A stretch of DNA of 64,000 nt from assembly GCA_002423545.1 (NCBI GenBank), contig DIWP01000015.1:1-64000 (forward strand), read 5' to 3'. This DNA is from Thermoleophilia bacterium UBA6103. GTDB lineage: Bacteria > Actinomycetota > Thermoleophilia > UBA2241. Below are positions 41,381-51,081 of the stretch, in pieces. The stretch's first letter is position 1. Every line of letters begins with the position of its first letter. The position numbers and the translations under genes are program-made. The notes below the pieces were generated by a model. That model saw only the letters and a list, made by a program, of their open reading frames with translations. It was not told the DNA's origin and did no database searches.

Positions 41381-43261
41381 ATGCGCGGACGTGTCCTGGC
41401 ACTTCTGGCTCTCACGGGCATCCTGGTGCTCGCGGCCTTCACCCCGGCGGCGCTCGCCGGGATCCCGAGCAACAACCCCGACTGGTCCTGGCAGAACCCC
41501 CTGCCCCGCGGGAGCAGTGTCAACGGTATCGCGATCGCCGGCGACGGCGACATCTGGACGGTGAGCGACGGCGCGGAGAACTTCCTGCACAGCACCGACG
41601 ATGGGGGCACGTGGACGGCGGTGGGCGCCGCATCCTCCTTCGGCGCCGCCGGGATCGTGTTCCCCGATACGGATCACGGCTATGCCGTGGGCACCGATAC
41701 GCTCGATCCGAATACATCGTGCGGCATCGTGTACCGCAGCGACGACGGCGGCCACACGTGGGACTCCGATGGTCTCGTCTGCGGCAGCGACGCGACGTTC
41801 ACCGGCCTTTCGTTCCCGACGAAGGGCGCCGGCTGGGTGGTCGGCGCCGACGGCATCGTCTTGGCGACGAACGACGGCGGAAGCTCCTGGGACATCCAGG
41901 ACACGGGCAGAAGGGCGGACTTCGAGGCGGTCTGCTTCGTGGACACGCTGCACGGCTGGATCGTGGGCAGTCGCGGCACCATCGTGGCGACCGCCGACGG
42001 CGGTCAGACGTGGAGCAGACAGGCGGGACCAAGCCGGACCGGACTGAGTGGCGTGGCCATGGCCGCCGACGGGTCGCACGGCTGGGCCGTCGGCATGGCC
42101 GGCAGCATCTGGCGGACGACGAACGGCGTCAGCTGGTCGGCCCAGAGATCGCCGACCGACGAGGACTTCAGCGCGGTCGTCTGCACCGACGCGTCGCGGG
42201 CCTGGGCGGTCACGCGCTCGGGCTCGATCGTACGCACCACCGACGGCAGCACGTGGCGGCTGGTGGCGCGCGCAGCGGAGCGGCTGCGGACGCTGGCTGT
42301 GGACGGATCCGAGCTCTGGGCCGGCGGCGACGACGGCCTGATGATGCGCTCCGCCGACGGCGGGGCGACATGGACCCGGGTCGGCAGCGGCCTCACGAGC
42401 GGCTCGCTCGAAGATGTCGACGCCGTCGACCGCACCAGAGCATGGGCAGTGGGCGAGCGCGGCCTGATCCTGCGCACGCGTGACGGCGGCGCCACCTGGA
42501 CCCGGCAGCGCAGCGCCGTCACGAACACCCTCAACGGCGTCAGCTTCGGCACCACGCGCAGCGGGTTCGCCGTCGGCAACGCCGGTACCATCCTCCGCAC
42601 CACCAACGCGGGCGCCCGCTGGGTCCGCGCCGGCCGTCCGGTACGGAGCCGGCTGGTGTCGGTCTGCGCCGTCGACTCCAGGTACGTCTGGGTCGCCGGA
42701 AACCGGGGCACGATCCTGCGCTCAAAGGACGGCGGCCGGCACTGGAAGCGTCAGAAGGCGCACACCCGCGCCGACCTGTGCTCCATCACGTTCGTCGACC
42801 GCCGCCATGGCTGGGCGGTCGGCGGCACGAGCATCCTGCTGCGCACCACCGACGGCGGCCGGCACTGGAAGAAGAGCACCCTGCGGGCCCCGATCAAGCA
42901 TCCGGCTGCACAGGCCTTCACCAGCGTCTTCTTCATCGACCGCACGTACGGCTGGATCGCGGCCTCCGGCCTGGGGCTGCCCGGCTACTCCATCCTGCGG
43001 ACCACCGACGGCGGCAAGTCGTGGCGCTGGACGAACCTGGACTTCGGCAGCTTCATGCTCGACGTGAGCTTCTCCGACCGCCGCCACGGCTGCGCCGTGG
43101 GCGAGCAGTCGGTCATGTACACCTCGCAGGACGGCGGGCGTACGTGGGACTTCCAGGGTGTCACCGACGGTATCGGCGGGCTGGCAGCCGTGGACATGGT
43201 CGACGCCACGACCGGCTGGACGGTCGGCCCCTTCGGCGCCATCCTCAAGACGGAGCCCTGA
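41381..43261 (+). CDS. Secreted YCF48/BNR-type beta-propeller protein
   Basis: 626 residues. A signal peptide (1-26, cleavage after AALA) is followed by about thirteen repeats of roughly 42-45 residues with the pattern GWAVG..G.I..T.DGG..W (for example HGWIVGSRGTIVATADGGQTW and RAWAVGERGLILRTRDGGATW). These resemble the YCF48/Hcf136 photosystem II assembly factor and sortilin/BNR propellers. In non-photosynthetic bacteria the role is unknown; binding of extracellular protein or glycan is plausible. No anchor or enzyme motif is seen. The ATG follows GGAGGG. The gene is the only rightward one between 13.3 and 49.9 kb. Confidence 0.85.
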   Translation: MRGRVLALLALTGILVLAAFTPAALAGIPSNNPDWSWQNPLPRGSSVNGIAIAGDGDIWTVSDGAENFLHSTDDGGTWTAVGAASSFGAAGIVFPDTDHGYAVGTDTLDPNTSCGIVYRSDDGGHTWDSDGLVCGSDATFTGLSFPTKGAGWVVGADGIVLATNDGGSSWDIQDTGRRADFEAVCFVDTLHGWIVGSRGTIVATADGGQTWSRQAGPSRTGLSGVAMAADGSHGWAVGMAGSIWRTTNGVSWSAQRSPTDEDFSAVVCTDASRAWAVTRSGSIVRTTDGSTWRLVARAAERLRTLAVDGSELWAGGDDGLMMRSADGGATWTRVGSGLTSGSLEDVDAVDRTRAWAVGERGLILRTRDGGATWTRQRSAVTNTLNGVSFGTTRSGFAVGNAGTILRTTNAGARWVRAGRPVRSRLVSVCAVDSRYVWVAGNRGTILRSKDGGRHWKRQKAHTRADLCSITFVDRRHGWAVGGTSILLRTTDGGRHWKKSTLRAPIKHPAAQAFTSVFFIDRTYGWIAASGLGLPGYSILRTTDGGKSWRWTNLDFGSFMLDVSFSDRRHGCAVGEQSVMYTSQDGGRTWDFQGVTDGIGGLAAVDMVDATTGWTVGPFGAILKTEP

Positions 43262-43277
43262 GAGCAGCCTGACCTGC

Positions 43278-43327
43278 ACAGCCGGCGGGGCGGCGCCCAT
43301 GATCGAGAGCGCCGCCCCGCCGGCTGT
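43278..43327. terminator. 19-bp perfect hairpin between convergent genes
   Basis: Left arm 43278-43296 begins ACAGCCGGCGGGG; right arm 43309-43327 is its exact complement; the loop is 12 nt. It lies 16 bp after the propeller stop and 130 bp before the cysE stop, so it can serve both directions. It has no T-run. Confidence 0.8.
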
Positions 43328-43457
43328 AAGAGTGCCCTCGATGTGTCACCGCACGATCCTGCGCTGCACCTCGCCACGGCGCCGCGCCCCCCCCGCGCAG
43401 CGCCGTGCGATCACCGATCCAGTAGGGCGCAGGGGCTGCACCGAGACCATGGAACGC

Positions 43458-44273
43458 TCAGATGCCGGCGCCGTGCTCGAAGCCGAGCAGCTCCTCCAGC
43501 ACCCGCTCCGCCTCCTCGACCGCCTTGCGCCGCCGCTCACCGCGGTCGGGATGGATCTCGTCGAGCTCCTTCTCCATCTCGACGATGCGCATGACCAGGC
43601 AACGGATCGCTTCAGCGACGGGGTCGGGCAGGTGACGGTAGTCGATGTCGGGGATGCCGACCCGCTCACCCTCCACCAGCACCGGGCGACCGGGATTGCC
43701 GACCACCGTCGAGCGCCGCGGGATGTCCTGTACCACCACGCTGCCGGCGCCGATCTTGGCGTCGGCGCCGATCTTGATGGAGCCCAGCACCTTGGCGCCG
43801 GCGCCGACGACCACGTTGTCGCCGAGCGTCGGGTGCCGCTTGCCCGATTCCTTGCCGGTGCCCCCCAGCGTGACCCCCTGATAGAGCGTCACGTTGTCGC
43901 CGATCTCGGTGGTCTCGCCGATCACCACCCCCGACCCATGATCGATGAACAGGCCGTGGCCGATCTGGGCGCCCGGGTGGATCTCGACCTGCGTGAGCCA
44001 GCGGCTGAGCTGACTGATCAGGCGCGGCAGGAGCGGCACGCGGCAGCGCCACAGCCGATGCGCCACACGGTGCAGCCACAGGGCGTGCAGGCCGGAATAC
44101 GAGGTGAGGATCTCAAGCTTGCCGGCGGCCGCCGGATCGCGCTGCTGGACCGCCTCGATGTCCTCGCCGATCATGGTCATGAAGGCGCAGCCGCGCCTCG
44201 TGCGACTCAGGATCCGGCAGACGGCGAGGCCTGCCACGATAAGAAAGACGACCAGGCGCCTCATGGGCCTCAC
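43458..44273 (-). CDS. cysE: Serine O-acetyltransferase with N-terminal membrane segment
   Basis: Makes O-acetylserine from serine and acetyl-CoA for cysteine synthesis. It has 271 residues. The catalytic left-handed beta-helix shows [47 protein letters not shown] and [13 protein letters not shown] hexapeptide repeats. Short-form (EpsC) enzymes begin near [15 protein letters not shown]. Here about 31 residues precede this, including a hydrophobic stretch [26 protein letters not shown] sits at proper distance before the ATG at 44273, which supports the extension. It is last in the cysK-moeB-larE run, after a 159-bp gap. Confidence 0.93.
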   Translation of the reverse strand: MRPMRRLVVFLIVAGLAVCRILSRTRRGCAFMTMIGEDIEAVQQRDPAAAGKLEILTSYSGLHALWLHRVAHRLWRCRVPLLPRLISQLSRWLTQVEIHPGAQIGHGLFIDHGSGVVIGETTEIGDNVTLYQGVTLGGTGKESGKRHPTLGDNVVVGAGAKVLGSIKIGADAKIGAGSVVVQDIPRRSTVVGNPGRPVLVEGERVGIPDIDYRHLPDPVAEAIRCLVMRIVEMEKELDEIHPDRGERRRKAVEEAERVLEELLGFEHGAGI

Positions 44274-44432
44274 CTCCTGCCGTTGTCACTCTCGTGCCGC
44301 GCCGCGACGCAGCGGCACGCCGGATCCGATCGCCCGGCCCGACGCTCGGACCGTCGGCGCAGCCGATCGGCCACGCTTGAGCGGTCCGGCCCGGTGACCG
44401 GCGACGCGCCGTCCCCGACACGCGTGAGGAGT

Positions 44433-45302
44433 CTACAGCGCGTCGCGGTCGAGGACCTCGTTGAGGCTGCCGGACCGGAAGCCCTGCAGATCGAGCGCCA
44501 CGTAGGTGAAGCCGGCGGCGGCGACGGCGGCGATGAGCTGCAGTCGCACCTCGCCGGTGGCCCGAGGCAGCTCGCCGACCGGCAGCTCCACGCGGGCCAG
44601 CGCGCCGTGATGCCTGACCCGGCATTCCGCAAAGCCCAGCCGGTGCAGAGCCGCTTCGGCGGCGGCGACGGCGCGCAGCTTCTCCGCCGTGATCCGCTCC
44701 CCGTACGGGATGCGCGACGCCAGGCAGGCGTCGGCCGGCCGGTCCCATGCCGCCAGGCCAAGCTCGCGAGCCAGGGTCCGGACGGCCTGCTTCCCGAGGC
44801 CGGCCTCGAGCAGCGGATGGCGCACGCCGCGCTCGTCGGCGGCCCTGAGGCCCGGCCGGTGGTCTGCCGGGTCGTCGGCGTTGACGCCGTCGAACAGAGC
44901 CACGCAGCCCAGCTCGTCCGCCGCCGCCAGCAGCAGGCCGAGCAGTCCTGCCTTGCAGTGATAACAGCGATCGGGCGGGTTGGCGACGAAGCGCTCATCG
45001 TCGAGCTCGGCGGTCTGCACGACCAGATGCTGCACACCGAGATCGGCGCAGAGGCGTCGCGCCGCGGCCAGCTCCCCGGCGATGAAGGTGGGTGAGTCGG
45101 CAGTGAGCGCCGCGACCTGTCCCGGACCGAAGACCGCCACGGCCGCCGCCAGCACGACGCTCGAGTCGACGCCGCCCGACAGCGAGACGCAGACCGGACC
45201 CTGCCGGCCGAGTGTCGCACGCAGCGCCGCCGGCAGCGCCGCCGATGCCGCGGAGACGGCCCTGCCGGCGGCCGTGCCGCCCGGCTCGCCACGCCCGGTC
45301 AC
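44433..45302 (-). CDS. larE: LarE-family ATP-dependent sulfur transferase
   Basis: Family members adenylate the nicotinic-acid-derived precursor and insert sulfur, in the nickel-pincer cofactor pathway of lactate racemase. It has 289 residues. The PP-loop is SLSGGVDSSVVLAAAV (41-56). NPPDRCYHCK (near 108-117), RPADACLASRIPYGERIT (near 187-204, containing the Cys that is sacrificial in the characterised enzyme) and AECRVRHHG follow. The extra Cys residues leave open an Fe-S-type variant. The GTG start is 13 bp after the moeB stop. LarB and LarC are not in the window; a LarA homologue is at 54840. Confidence 0.9.
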   Translation of the reverse strand: MTGRGEPGGTAAGRAVSAASAALPAALRATLGRQGPVCVSLSGGVDSSVVLAAAVAVFGPGQVAALTADSPTFIAGELAAARRLCADLGVQHLVVQTAELDDERFVANPPDRCYHCKAGLLGLLLAAADELGCVALFDGVNADDPADHRPGLRAADERGVRHPLLEAGLGKQAVRTLARELGLAAWDRPADACLASRIPYGERITAEKLRAVAAAEAALHRLGFAECRVRHHGALARVELPVGELPRATGEVRLQLIAAVAAAGFTYVALDLQGFRSGSLNEVLDRDAL

Positions 45303-45315
45303 GACCCGGCGCCGA

Positions 45316-46159
45316 TCACGGCGTCAGTCCCAGCCCGCCGGCGCTCGTCGCGAGATCGGTGATACGGGGCGCCTCACCGCAGACGGGGCATGCCGGGTCG
45401 CGCTGCACGGCGACCTCTTCGAAGGTCATCTCGAGCGCATCGAACTGCAGCAGCCGGTCGTAGAGCGGCCGCCCGGCGCCGACGATCACCTTGATCACCT
45501 CGGCCGCCTGGATGCAGCCCATCACGCCGGCCACCGGCCCGAACACCCCGGCCTCAGCCGGGCTCGGCACCGAGCCCCCGGCCGGCAGCTCCGGGAACAG
45601 ACAGCGGTAGCAGGCCGTCTCGCCGCCGCGGATGGTCGTCGCCAGGCCCACGAAGCGCAGGATGGCCGCCTCCACCAGCGTGACGCCACAGAGCACGCAG
45701 GCGTCGTTGAGGAAGAAGCGGGTCGGCAGGTTGTCGACGGCGGTGACCACCACGTCATAGCCGGCCATGAGGTCGGCGGCTGTCTGGGGCCCGAAGCTGA
45801 GCTGATGCTCCACGACCTCGACGCCGGGGTTCAGCGCCCGCAGCTTGGCGGCGGCACTGACTGTCTTGGGACGCCCGATGTCGGCCGTGGAGTGGATGAT
45901 CTGACGCTGCAGGTTCGAGACCTCGACCACGTCGTGGTCGACCACTCCCAACCTGCCCACACCGGCCGCGGCGAGATAGAACAGGCAGGGCGAGCCGAGC
46001 CCTCCGGCGCCGACAACCAGCACCGAGGCCCGGCCCAGCGCGCGCTGGCCCGCGGGGCCGATCTCGGGGATGACGAGATGACGCAGGTACCGCGCCCGGT
46101 CGTCGCCGGCCGTGTCTTCGGGCGTGTCTTCGCGCCGCGGCGGCGGCTCGCGTCCCGAC

Positions 46160-46173
<14 letters not shown>
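45316..46173 (-). CDS. moeB: E1-like adenylyltransferase (MoeB/ThiF/HesA family)
   Basis: Activates the C-terminal glycine of a ubiquitin-like sulfur carrier by adenylation. It has 285 residues. [19 protein letters not shown], the ATP loop [47 protein letters not shown] and zinc pairs CYRC and CPVC are present. There is no rhodanese domain. The gene overlaps cysK by 14 bp. The neighbours suggest a role in cysteine or cofactor sulfur transfer, but no carrier (MoaD/ThiS/CysO) is encoded nearby, so the symbol is a family label. Confidence 0.88.
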
Positions 46174-47137
<964 letters not shown>

Positions 47138-47212
47138 AAGACGTCCTCCCTGGTAGGACAGGCTCAGATGCGGGCGGGCGCGGCGCTGCGCGGGCGCCCA
47201 CCCGATGCAGCC

Positions 47213-47243
47213 ATCATAGGCCGCGGCGCCCGGCAACGGTCAA
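47213..47243 (-). promoter_or_regulatory. Possible cysK promoter
   Basis: Minus-strand TTGACC (47243-47238) and TATGAT (47218-47213) with a longer-than-usual 19-bp spacer. The predicted leader to the cysK GTG is about 70 nt. The hexamers are good but the spacing is poor, so an activator may be needed. Confidence 0.4.
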
Positions 47244-47305
47244 GCGGCGACACGCACACCGGCCCGGCAGAGGCGGCGCCCCGGTCCCGGCGAGCAGGCG
47301 GCCGG

Positions 47306-47776
47306 TCAGCCTCGCCGCTTCCGGTGCCAGCGCACCAGTGCCGTCGCCGCCGCTCCGACGAGCAGCGTGACGATGCCGGCCCACACGATCCTGAAGCCGA
47401 ACACCCAGACGGCGCTGGCACCGACGGCGATCAGGATGAGCGAGTCCTCGACGATGGCGTGCACCATGCTCAGGAAGAGGCTCATCAGGAAGACCTGCCG
47501 GCGCCCGATCGTGCCGCGCCGGGCGTCGCGCACGATCACCCCGCCGCCGTACGCAAGTCCGAACAGGAACCCCACCAGCGTCGGCGTCGCCGTCTCTTCC
47601 GAGAGGCCGAGCGGCCGCAGCAGCCTCGCCCACCCGCGGGCCAGGGCCCGGAACCAGCGCCGGCCCTCGGAGACCTCGAGGATGACCATGATGGGGACGA
47701 TGATCACGAACATCTTCCACAGCAGGTCCCAGGTGCCGCGCAGGAATTCCCAGAGGAACGAGCCTACGGCGCTCAC
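47306..47776 (-). CDS. Nucleoside-recognition (Gate) domain membrane protein, second half
   Basis: 156 residues and four membrane segments. It resembles SpmB-like nucleoside-recognition proteins (VGFLFGLAYGGGVIVRDARRG, SMVHAIVEDSLILIAVGA). Its ATG overlaps the stop of the preceding Gate-domain gene (ATGA), so the two products probably form one membrane complex. The domain occurs in nucleoside transporters and in the SpmA/SpmB spore proteins, but the substrate is not predictable. Operon position after lysA points to amino acids or diaminopimelate as a possibility (inference). Confidence 0.75.
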   Translation of the reverse strand: MSAVGSFLWEFLRGTWDLLWKMFVIIVPIMVILEVSEGRRWFRALARGWARLLRPLGLSEETATPTLVGFLFGLAYGGGVIVRDARRGTIGRRQVFLMSLFLSMVHAIVEDSLILIAVGASAVWVFGFRIVWAGIVTLLVGAAATALVRWHRKRRG

Positions 47777-48300
47777 GAGAGGATCCCGAAGAGGAGGTTG
47801 ACGACGATCCCGGCCGTGAGGCCGGCGGCCAGCCGCAGCAGGCTGAAGAAGATCCCGTTCATGCCGGCCTTGTGGACCACCGCACCCTCGACGATCAGGT
47901 TGTGGCTGATGAGGATCACGATGGCCAGGACGGTGATCTGCTCGCCGCTCAGCGGCAGTGCCTGCATGGCGCCGATGGCGGCGTAGATGTTCAGCAGGCA
48001 GGCCAGCACCAGCGGCAGCGCGGCGCTGCCCGGCAACCCCATGACGCCCATCACCGGCTCGGCCCAGTCGCTCAGGACGTCGATGACGCCGAGCTTCTCG
48101 AGCAGCAGCGCCGCGAAGTAGGCCGGCACCATGGCCAGCGCCATCTCGGCGAACGTCCGCACGCCGATCCGCGTGCCGGCCAGCAGCGCCGGGCGCAGGG
48201 GCCGCGGCTCGAGCAGCACCGCCTCCGCCGGGGCCGGCTTGCGCCCCTCAGCCCGCCGGTCGTCGTGCCCCGCGGGCTGCGTCGGCCGGTCGCCGCTCAT
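47773..48300 (-). CDS. Nucleoside-recognition (Gate) domain membrane protein, first half
   Basis: 175 residues. A cytoplasmic start of about 40 residues is followed by four membrane segments with the Gate motif (VPAYFAALLLEKLGVIDVLSDWAEPVMGVMGLPG, LACLLNIYAAIGAM and ISHNLIVEGAVVHKAGMN). Its ATG overlaps the lysA stop (ATGA), and it in turn is coupled to the next gene. The N-terminal and C-terminal halves on separate genes match the SpmA/SpmB arrangement. Confidence 0.75.
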   Translation of the reverse strand: MSGDRPTQPAGHDDRRAEGRKPAPAEAVLLEPRPLRPALLAGTRIGVRTFAEMALAMVPAYFAALLLEKLGVIDVLSDWAEPVMGVMGLPGSAALPLVLACLLNIYAAIGAMQALPLSGEQITVLAIVILISHNLIVEGAVVHKAGMNGIFFSLLRLAAGLTAGIVVNLLFGILS

Positions 48301-49670
48301 CCGGACCGGCGGGGCTCCCAGCCCTCATCATGAGCGATCATGTCAGCGTACGTCTCTTCCCGGCGGACGCGGCGCACGACGCCGTCCTCGACGGCGTAGA
48401 CGGCCGCCCGCGGCCGGCAGTTGCAGGGAGTCATCATCTCCAGGCCGTAGGCGCCGACCTGGGAGAACAGGACGATGTCGCCGGCGGTGGTGCCCGACGG
48501 CAGCGACCGGCAACCTGCCTCGTCGTCACCGACGAACACGTCGCCGGCGTCGCAGAGAGGACCGGCCACGCGGATAGGCGCCGGCGCCTCTTCGTCGGGT
48601 CGGCCGGCGACGATGCTCGGGTAGTACCAGTGGTACAGGCAGTGCTCCAGCAGCGTGTTGTAGCCGGCGTCGACGGTGACCCAGCGCTCCTCGTCGAGAA
48701 GGCCGCCGCGAGCGTCGCGCACGTACTTGACCTTCTTGTTCTCGACGCGCGTGACGAGTACGGCGGCCGACGCGGCGATGAAGCGGCCGGGCTCGATCAG
48801 CAGGCGCAGATCGGGGCGGCGGCGCTCCAGCACGCCGCAGATCGCGGCGGCGTACTCGTCGATGGCGAACGGCGCCCGGAAGTAGTCGCCGGGATCGACG
48901 ACCGCTCCCTCGGCCGGCTTGAACGGCACCGGGAAGCCGCCGCCGGTGTCGAGGAACTCCAGCGTGATGCCGCAGGCGGCTTCCACCTCGGCGACCAGAT
49001 CGAGCGCCGCCTCGATGCCACGCACGTAGGGGTCGGTCGTCGTGATCTGCGACCCCAGGTGCACGTGCAGGCCGCGCGGCTCGAGCCACTCGTGGGCGGC
49101 GGCGAACCGGTAGCCGTCGACCGCCTGGGCGAGGTCGACGCCGAACTTGCCGCCGTGTGTGGTGGCCATGCCCGGATGCGTCTGCGTCGGCACGTCGATG
49201 TCCACGCGCAGGGCCACCGTGGCAGGCTTGCGCAGCTCGGCCGCCACGGCGGCCACCCGCTCAAGCTCGAACAGCGAGTCGACCATGAGCGCCCGGATGC
49301 CGACCCGCAGCGCCTCGCGGACCTCGGGTACGGTCTTGGCCGCCCCGTTGAAGACGATCTGATCGGGGCGGAAGCCGGCCTTGAGGGCCTTCCACAGCTC
49401 GCCGCCCGAGTTGACCTCGACGTCGATGCCGCTGGCCAGCACGTGGCGCAGCAGCCACATCATCGAGCACGCCTTACTGGCGTAGAGCACGTCGGTGTCG
49501 ATGTGACGGCGGGTGAAGGCGTTGCGCACGCTCTCGACGTTCCAGCGCAGGCGCCGGGCGCTGTAGAGGAAGAACGGCGTCGGGATGCGCTGCGCCAGGT
49601 CGAGGACATCGGTGCCGTCGACCAGAGGGCGTCCGTCGACGACCTCGAGGATGCCTGCATCTGCGCTCAC
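48297..49670 (-). CDS. lysA: Diaminopimelate decarboxylase-family enzyme
   Basis: PLP enzyme that makes L-lysine from meso-diaminopimelate. It has 457 residues. The PLP lysine is K66 in VLYASKACS. HLGSQITTTDPY, DTGGGFPVPF, ALIxPGRF-type IEPGRFIAASAAVLVTRV, GPLCDAGDVFVGDD and GAYGLEMMTPCNCRPRAA follow the family. CDAGD replaces the usual CES(G/S)D, so substrate specificity deserves care. The GTG at 49670 follows GGAGGT at 6 nt. It begins a three-gene coupled operon. Confidence 0.9.
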   Translation of the reverse strand: MSADAGILEVVDGRPLVDGTDVLDLAQRIPTPFFLYSARRLRWNVESVRNAFTRRHIDTDVLYASKACSMMWLLRHVLASGIDVEVNSGGELWKALKAGFRPDQIVFNGAAKTVPEVREALRVGIRALMVDSLFELERVAAVAAELRKPATVALRVDIDVPTQTHPGMATTHGGKFGVDLAQAVDGYRFAAAHEWLEPRGLHVHLGSQITTTDPYVRGIEAALDLVAEVEAACGITLEFLDTGGGFPVPFKPAEGAVVDPGDYFRAPFAIDEYAAAICGVLERRRPDLRLLIEPGRFIAASAAVLVTRVENKKVKYVRDARGGLLDEERWVTVDAGYNTLLEHCLYHWYYPSIVAGRPDEEAPAPIRVAGPLCDAGDVFVGDDEAGCRSLPSGTTAGDIVLFSQVGAYGLEMMTPCNCRPRAAVYAVEDGVVRRVRREETYADMIAHDEGWEPRRSG

Positions 49671-49761
49671 AGCATGACCTCCGGCGTCGACACGAGAGAT
49701 GCGTCGCGACAGGCCCCACCGGGCTCCCGGCAAGAGCGGTTCCGCGCCGCCGACCAGGCGA

Positions 49762-49769
49762 AGTATACT
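49762..49769. promoter_or_regulatory. Self-complementary AGTATACT: divergent -10 elements
   Basis: AGTATACT is its own complement, so TATACT can be the -10 in both directions: rightward to the racemase operon (158-nt leader) and leftward to lysA (about 85-nt leader). The -35 regions are poor (TTCCGC at 49740-49745 rightward, 18-bp spacer). The rest of the 263-bp gap holds no gene. Confidence 0.45.
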
Positions 49770-49933
49770 CACGGACATGAGGTCAGCAGCAGAGGCGGCA
49801 CGCACCGCCGACCGGCGCCGCACCGCGTTCGCCGGCGGCAAAGTACACGACTTCTAATCGTCGGCGGCAGCGGATCCCGCCCACCGTCCCGGCTGCTCTT
49901 CCGCGGGACAGGAACGGCCTGCGAGGCACCGTC

Positions 49934-51001
49934 ATGTATCCCCAGCTGACCATCGATGTCGATCTGATCGCCACTACCACGCGCTTCATCGCCGAGGACC
50001 TGCTGTCCGCGGGTATCTCTCTCGTCGGCGTGACCAAGGTCCTCGATGGCGAGCCGGCGGTCGGCGAGTCGATGCTGGAGGCCGGTTGCTGTGGTCTCGG
50101 TGACTCCCGCCTGCCGTCGCTGGACAGGCTCGCCGGTCACGGTCTGGCGCCCCTGACGCTCATCCGCCCCCCGCAGCCGGACGAGGTGCGCGCGGCGGCC
50201 CGCGTCGCCGACCGTGTGCTCGTCAGCCACATCGCTGTAGCACGGGCTCTCGGCGAGCACGCATCGGGCTCCGCGGTCGAGCTGCTGCTGTGCGTCGACC
50301 TCGGCGACCGTCGCGAGGGCGTGCTGCCCGAGCAGGCGGCCGTGGTCGCCGGCCGCCTGGCCGACCTGCCCGGCACGCAGCTCTCCGGCATCGCCGTCAA
50401 CTTCGCCTGCCTCTCCGGCCTGCTCCCCAGCGTCGATCTGTTCCGGCAGGCCGAGGATGTGCTCGCGATGGTGGCCGACCGGTGCGCCGGCGAGCCGCTG
50501 CTCTCACTCGGCGGCACCTGCGTGCTGCCGTACATGGAAGGCTATCGGCCGCGCTTCCGGACCGAGGTCCGTGCCGGAGCCGGACCGGTCTTCGGCAGCG
50601 ACCTGGTGAGCAGCGTCCCGCTGGCGGGCCTCGAGCCCACCCCACCGGTCATCGAGGCCGCCGTCCTCGAGTCGGGCCGCAAGCCGCCGCCGCCGGACGG
50701 CCCGTGCGGCGGCGACTGCTTCGGCCACGAGCCCGAGACGGCCCTTCCCGACGGCGATGCCGTCTACACCCTGATAGCTCTGGGGCGCCGCGACTCGGCG
50801 CCCTCATGCCTCACGCCGCTCGACGACGGCGTGCGCGTCGCCGGCATGACCAGCGACGTGGCCGTGCTCATCACCCAACGGGTCTACGAGCCCGGCGAGA
50901 CGGTCCGCTTCGCCCTCGACTACGAGGGTCTGGTGCGCGCCGTCACCTCGCCGTTCGTCGAACGTCGGTTCGTCCGCCGTGAGGCGGACTGCCAACGATG
51001 A
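49934..51001 (+). CDS. PLP-dependent alanine/ornithine racemase-family enzyme
   Basis: 355 residues with an alanine-racemase-type PLP barrel. MYPQLTIDVDLIATTTRF leads to the PLP lysine K35 in SLVGVTKV. LLCVDLGDRREGVLPEQ and the C-terminal domain follow the ornithine racemase (Orr)/YhfX-like branch, not Alr. The likely reaction is racemisation of a basic or small amino acid. The ATG follows GAGG at 7 nt. It opens a rightward set with a methyltransferase, a WYL regulator and a LarA-family racemase. Confidence 0.75.
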   Translation: MYPQLTIDVDLIATTTRFIAEDLLSAGISLVGVTKVLDGEPAVGESMLEAGCCGLGDSRLPSLDRLAGHGLAPLTLIRPPQPDEVRAAARVADRVLVSHIAVARALGEHASGSAVELLLCVDLGDRREGVLPEQAAVVAGRLADLPGTQLSGIAVNFACLSGLLPSVDLFRQAEDVLAMVADRCAGEPLLSLGGTCVLPYMEGYRPRFRTEVRAGAGPVFGSDLVSSVPLAGLEPTPPVIEAAVLESGRKPPPPDGPCGGDCFGHEPETALPDGDAVYTLIALGRRDSAPSCLTPLDDGVRVAGMTSDVAVLITQRVYEPGETVRFALDYEGLVRAVTSPFVERRFVRREADCQR

Positions 51002-51035
51002 GAAGCCGCTCCGACCACGCGGCGACATGACTCCC

Positions 51036-51061
51036 CGGCGTCCGGCCCGTCCCGGACGCCG
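51036..51061. terminator. Hairpin between racemase and methyltransferase genes
   Basis: A 10-bp perfect stem (arms CGGCGTCCGG and its complement, 6-nt loop) lies 35 bp after the racemase stop and 20 bp before the mttB-like ATG. It could attenuate transcription or protect the downstream message. There is no T-run. Confidence 0.4.
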
Positions 51062-51081
51062 CACAGAAAGAAAGGACGACC

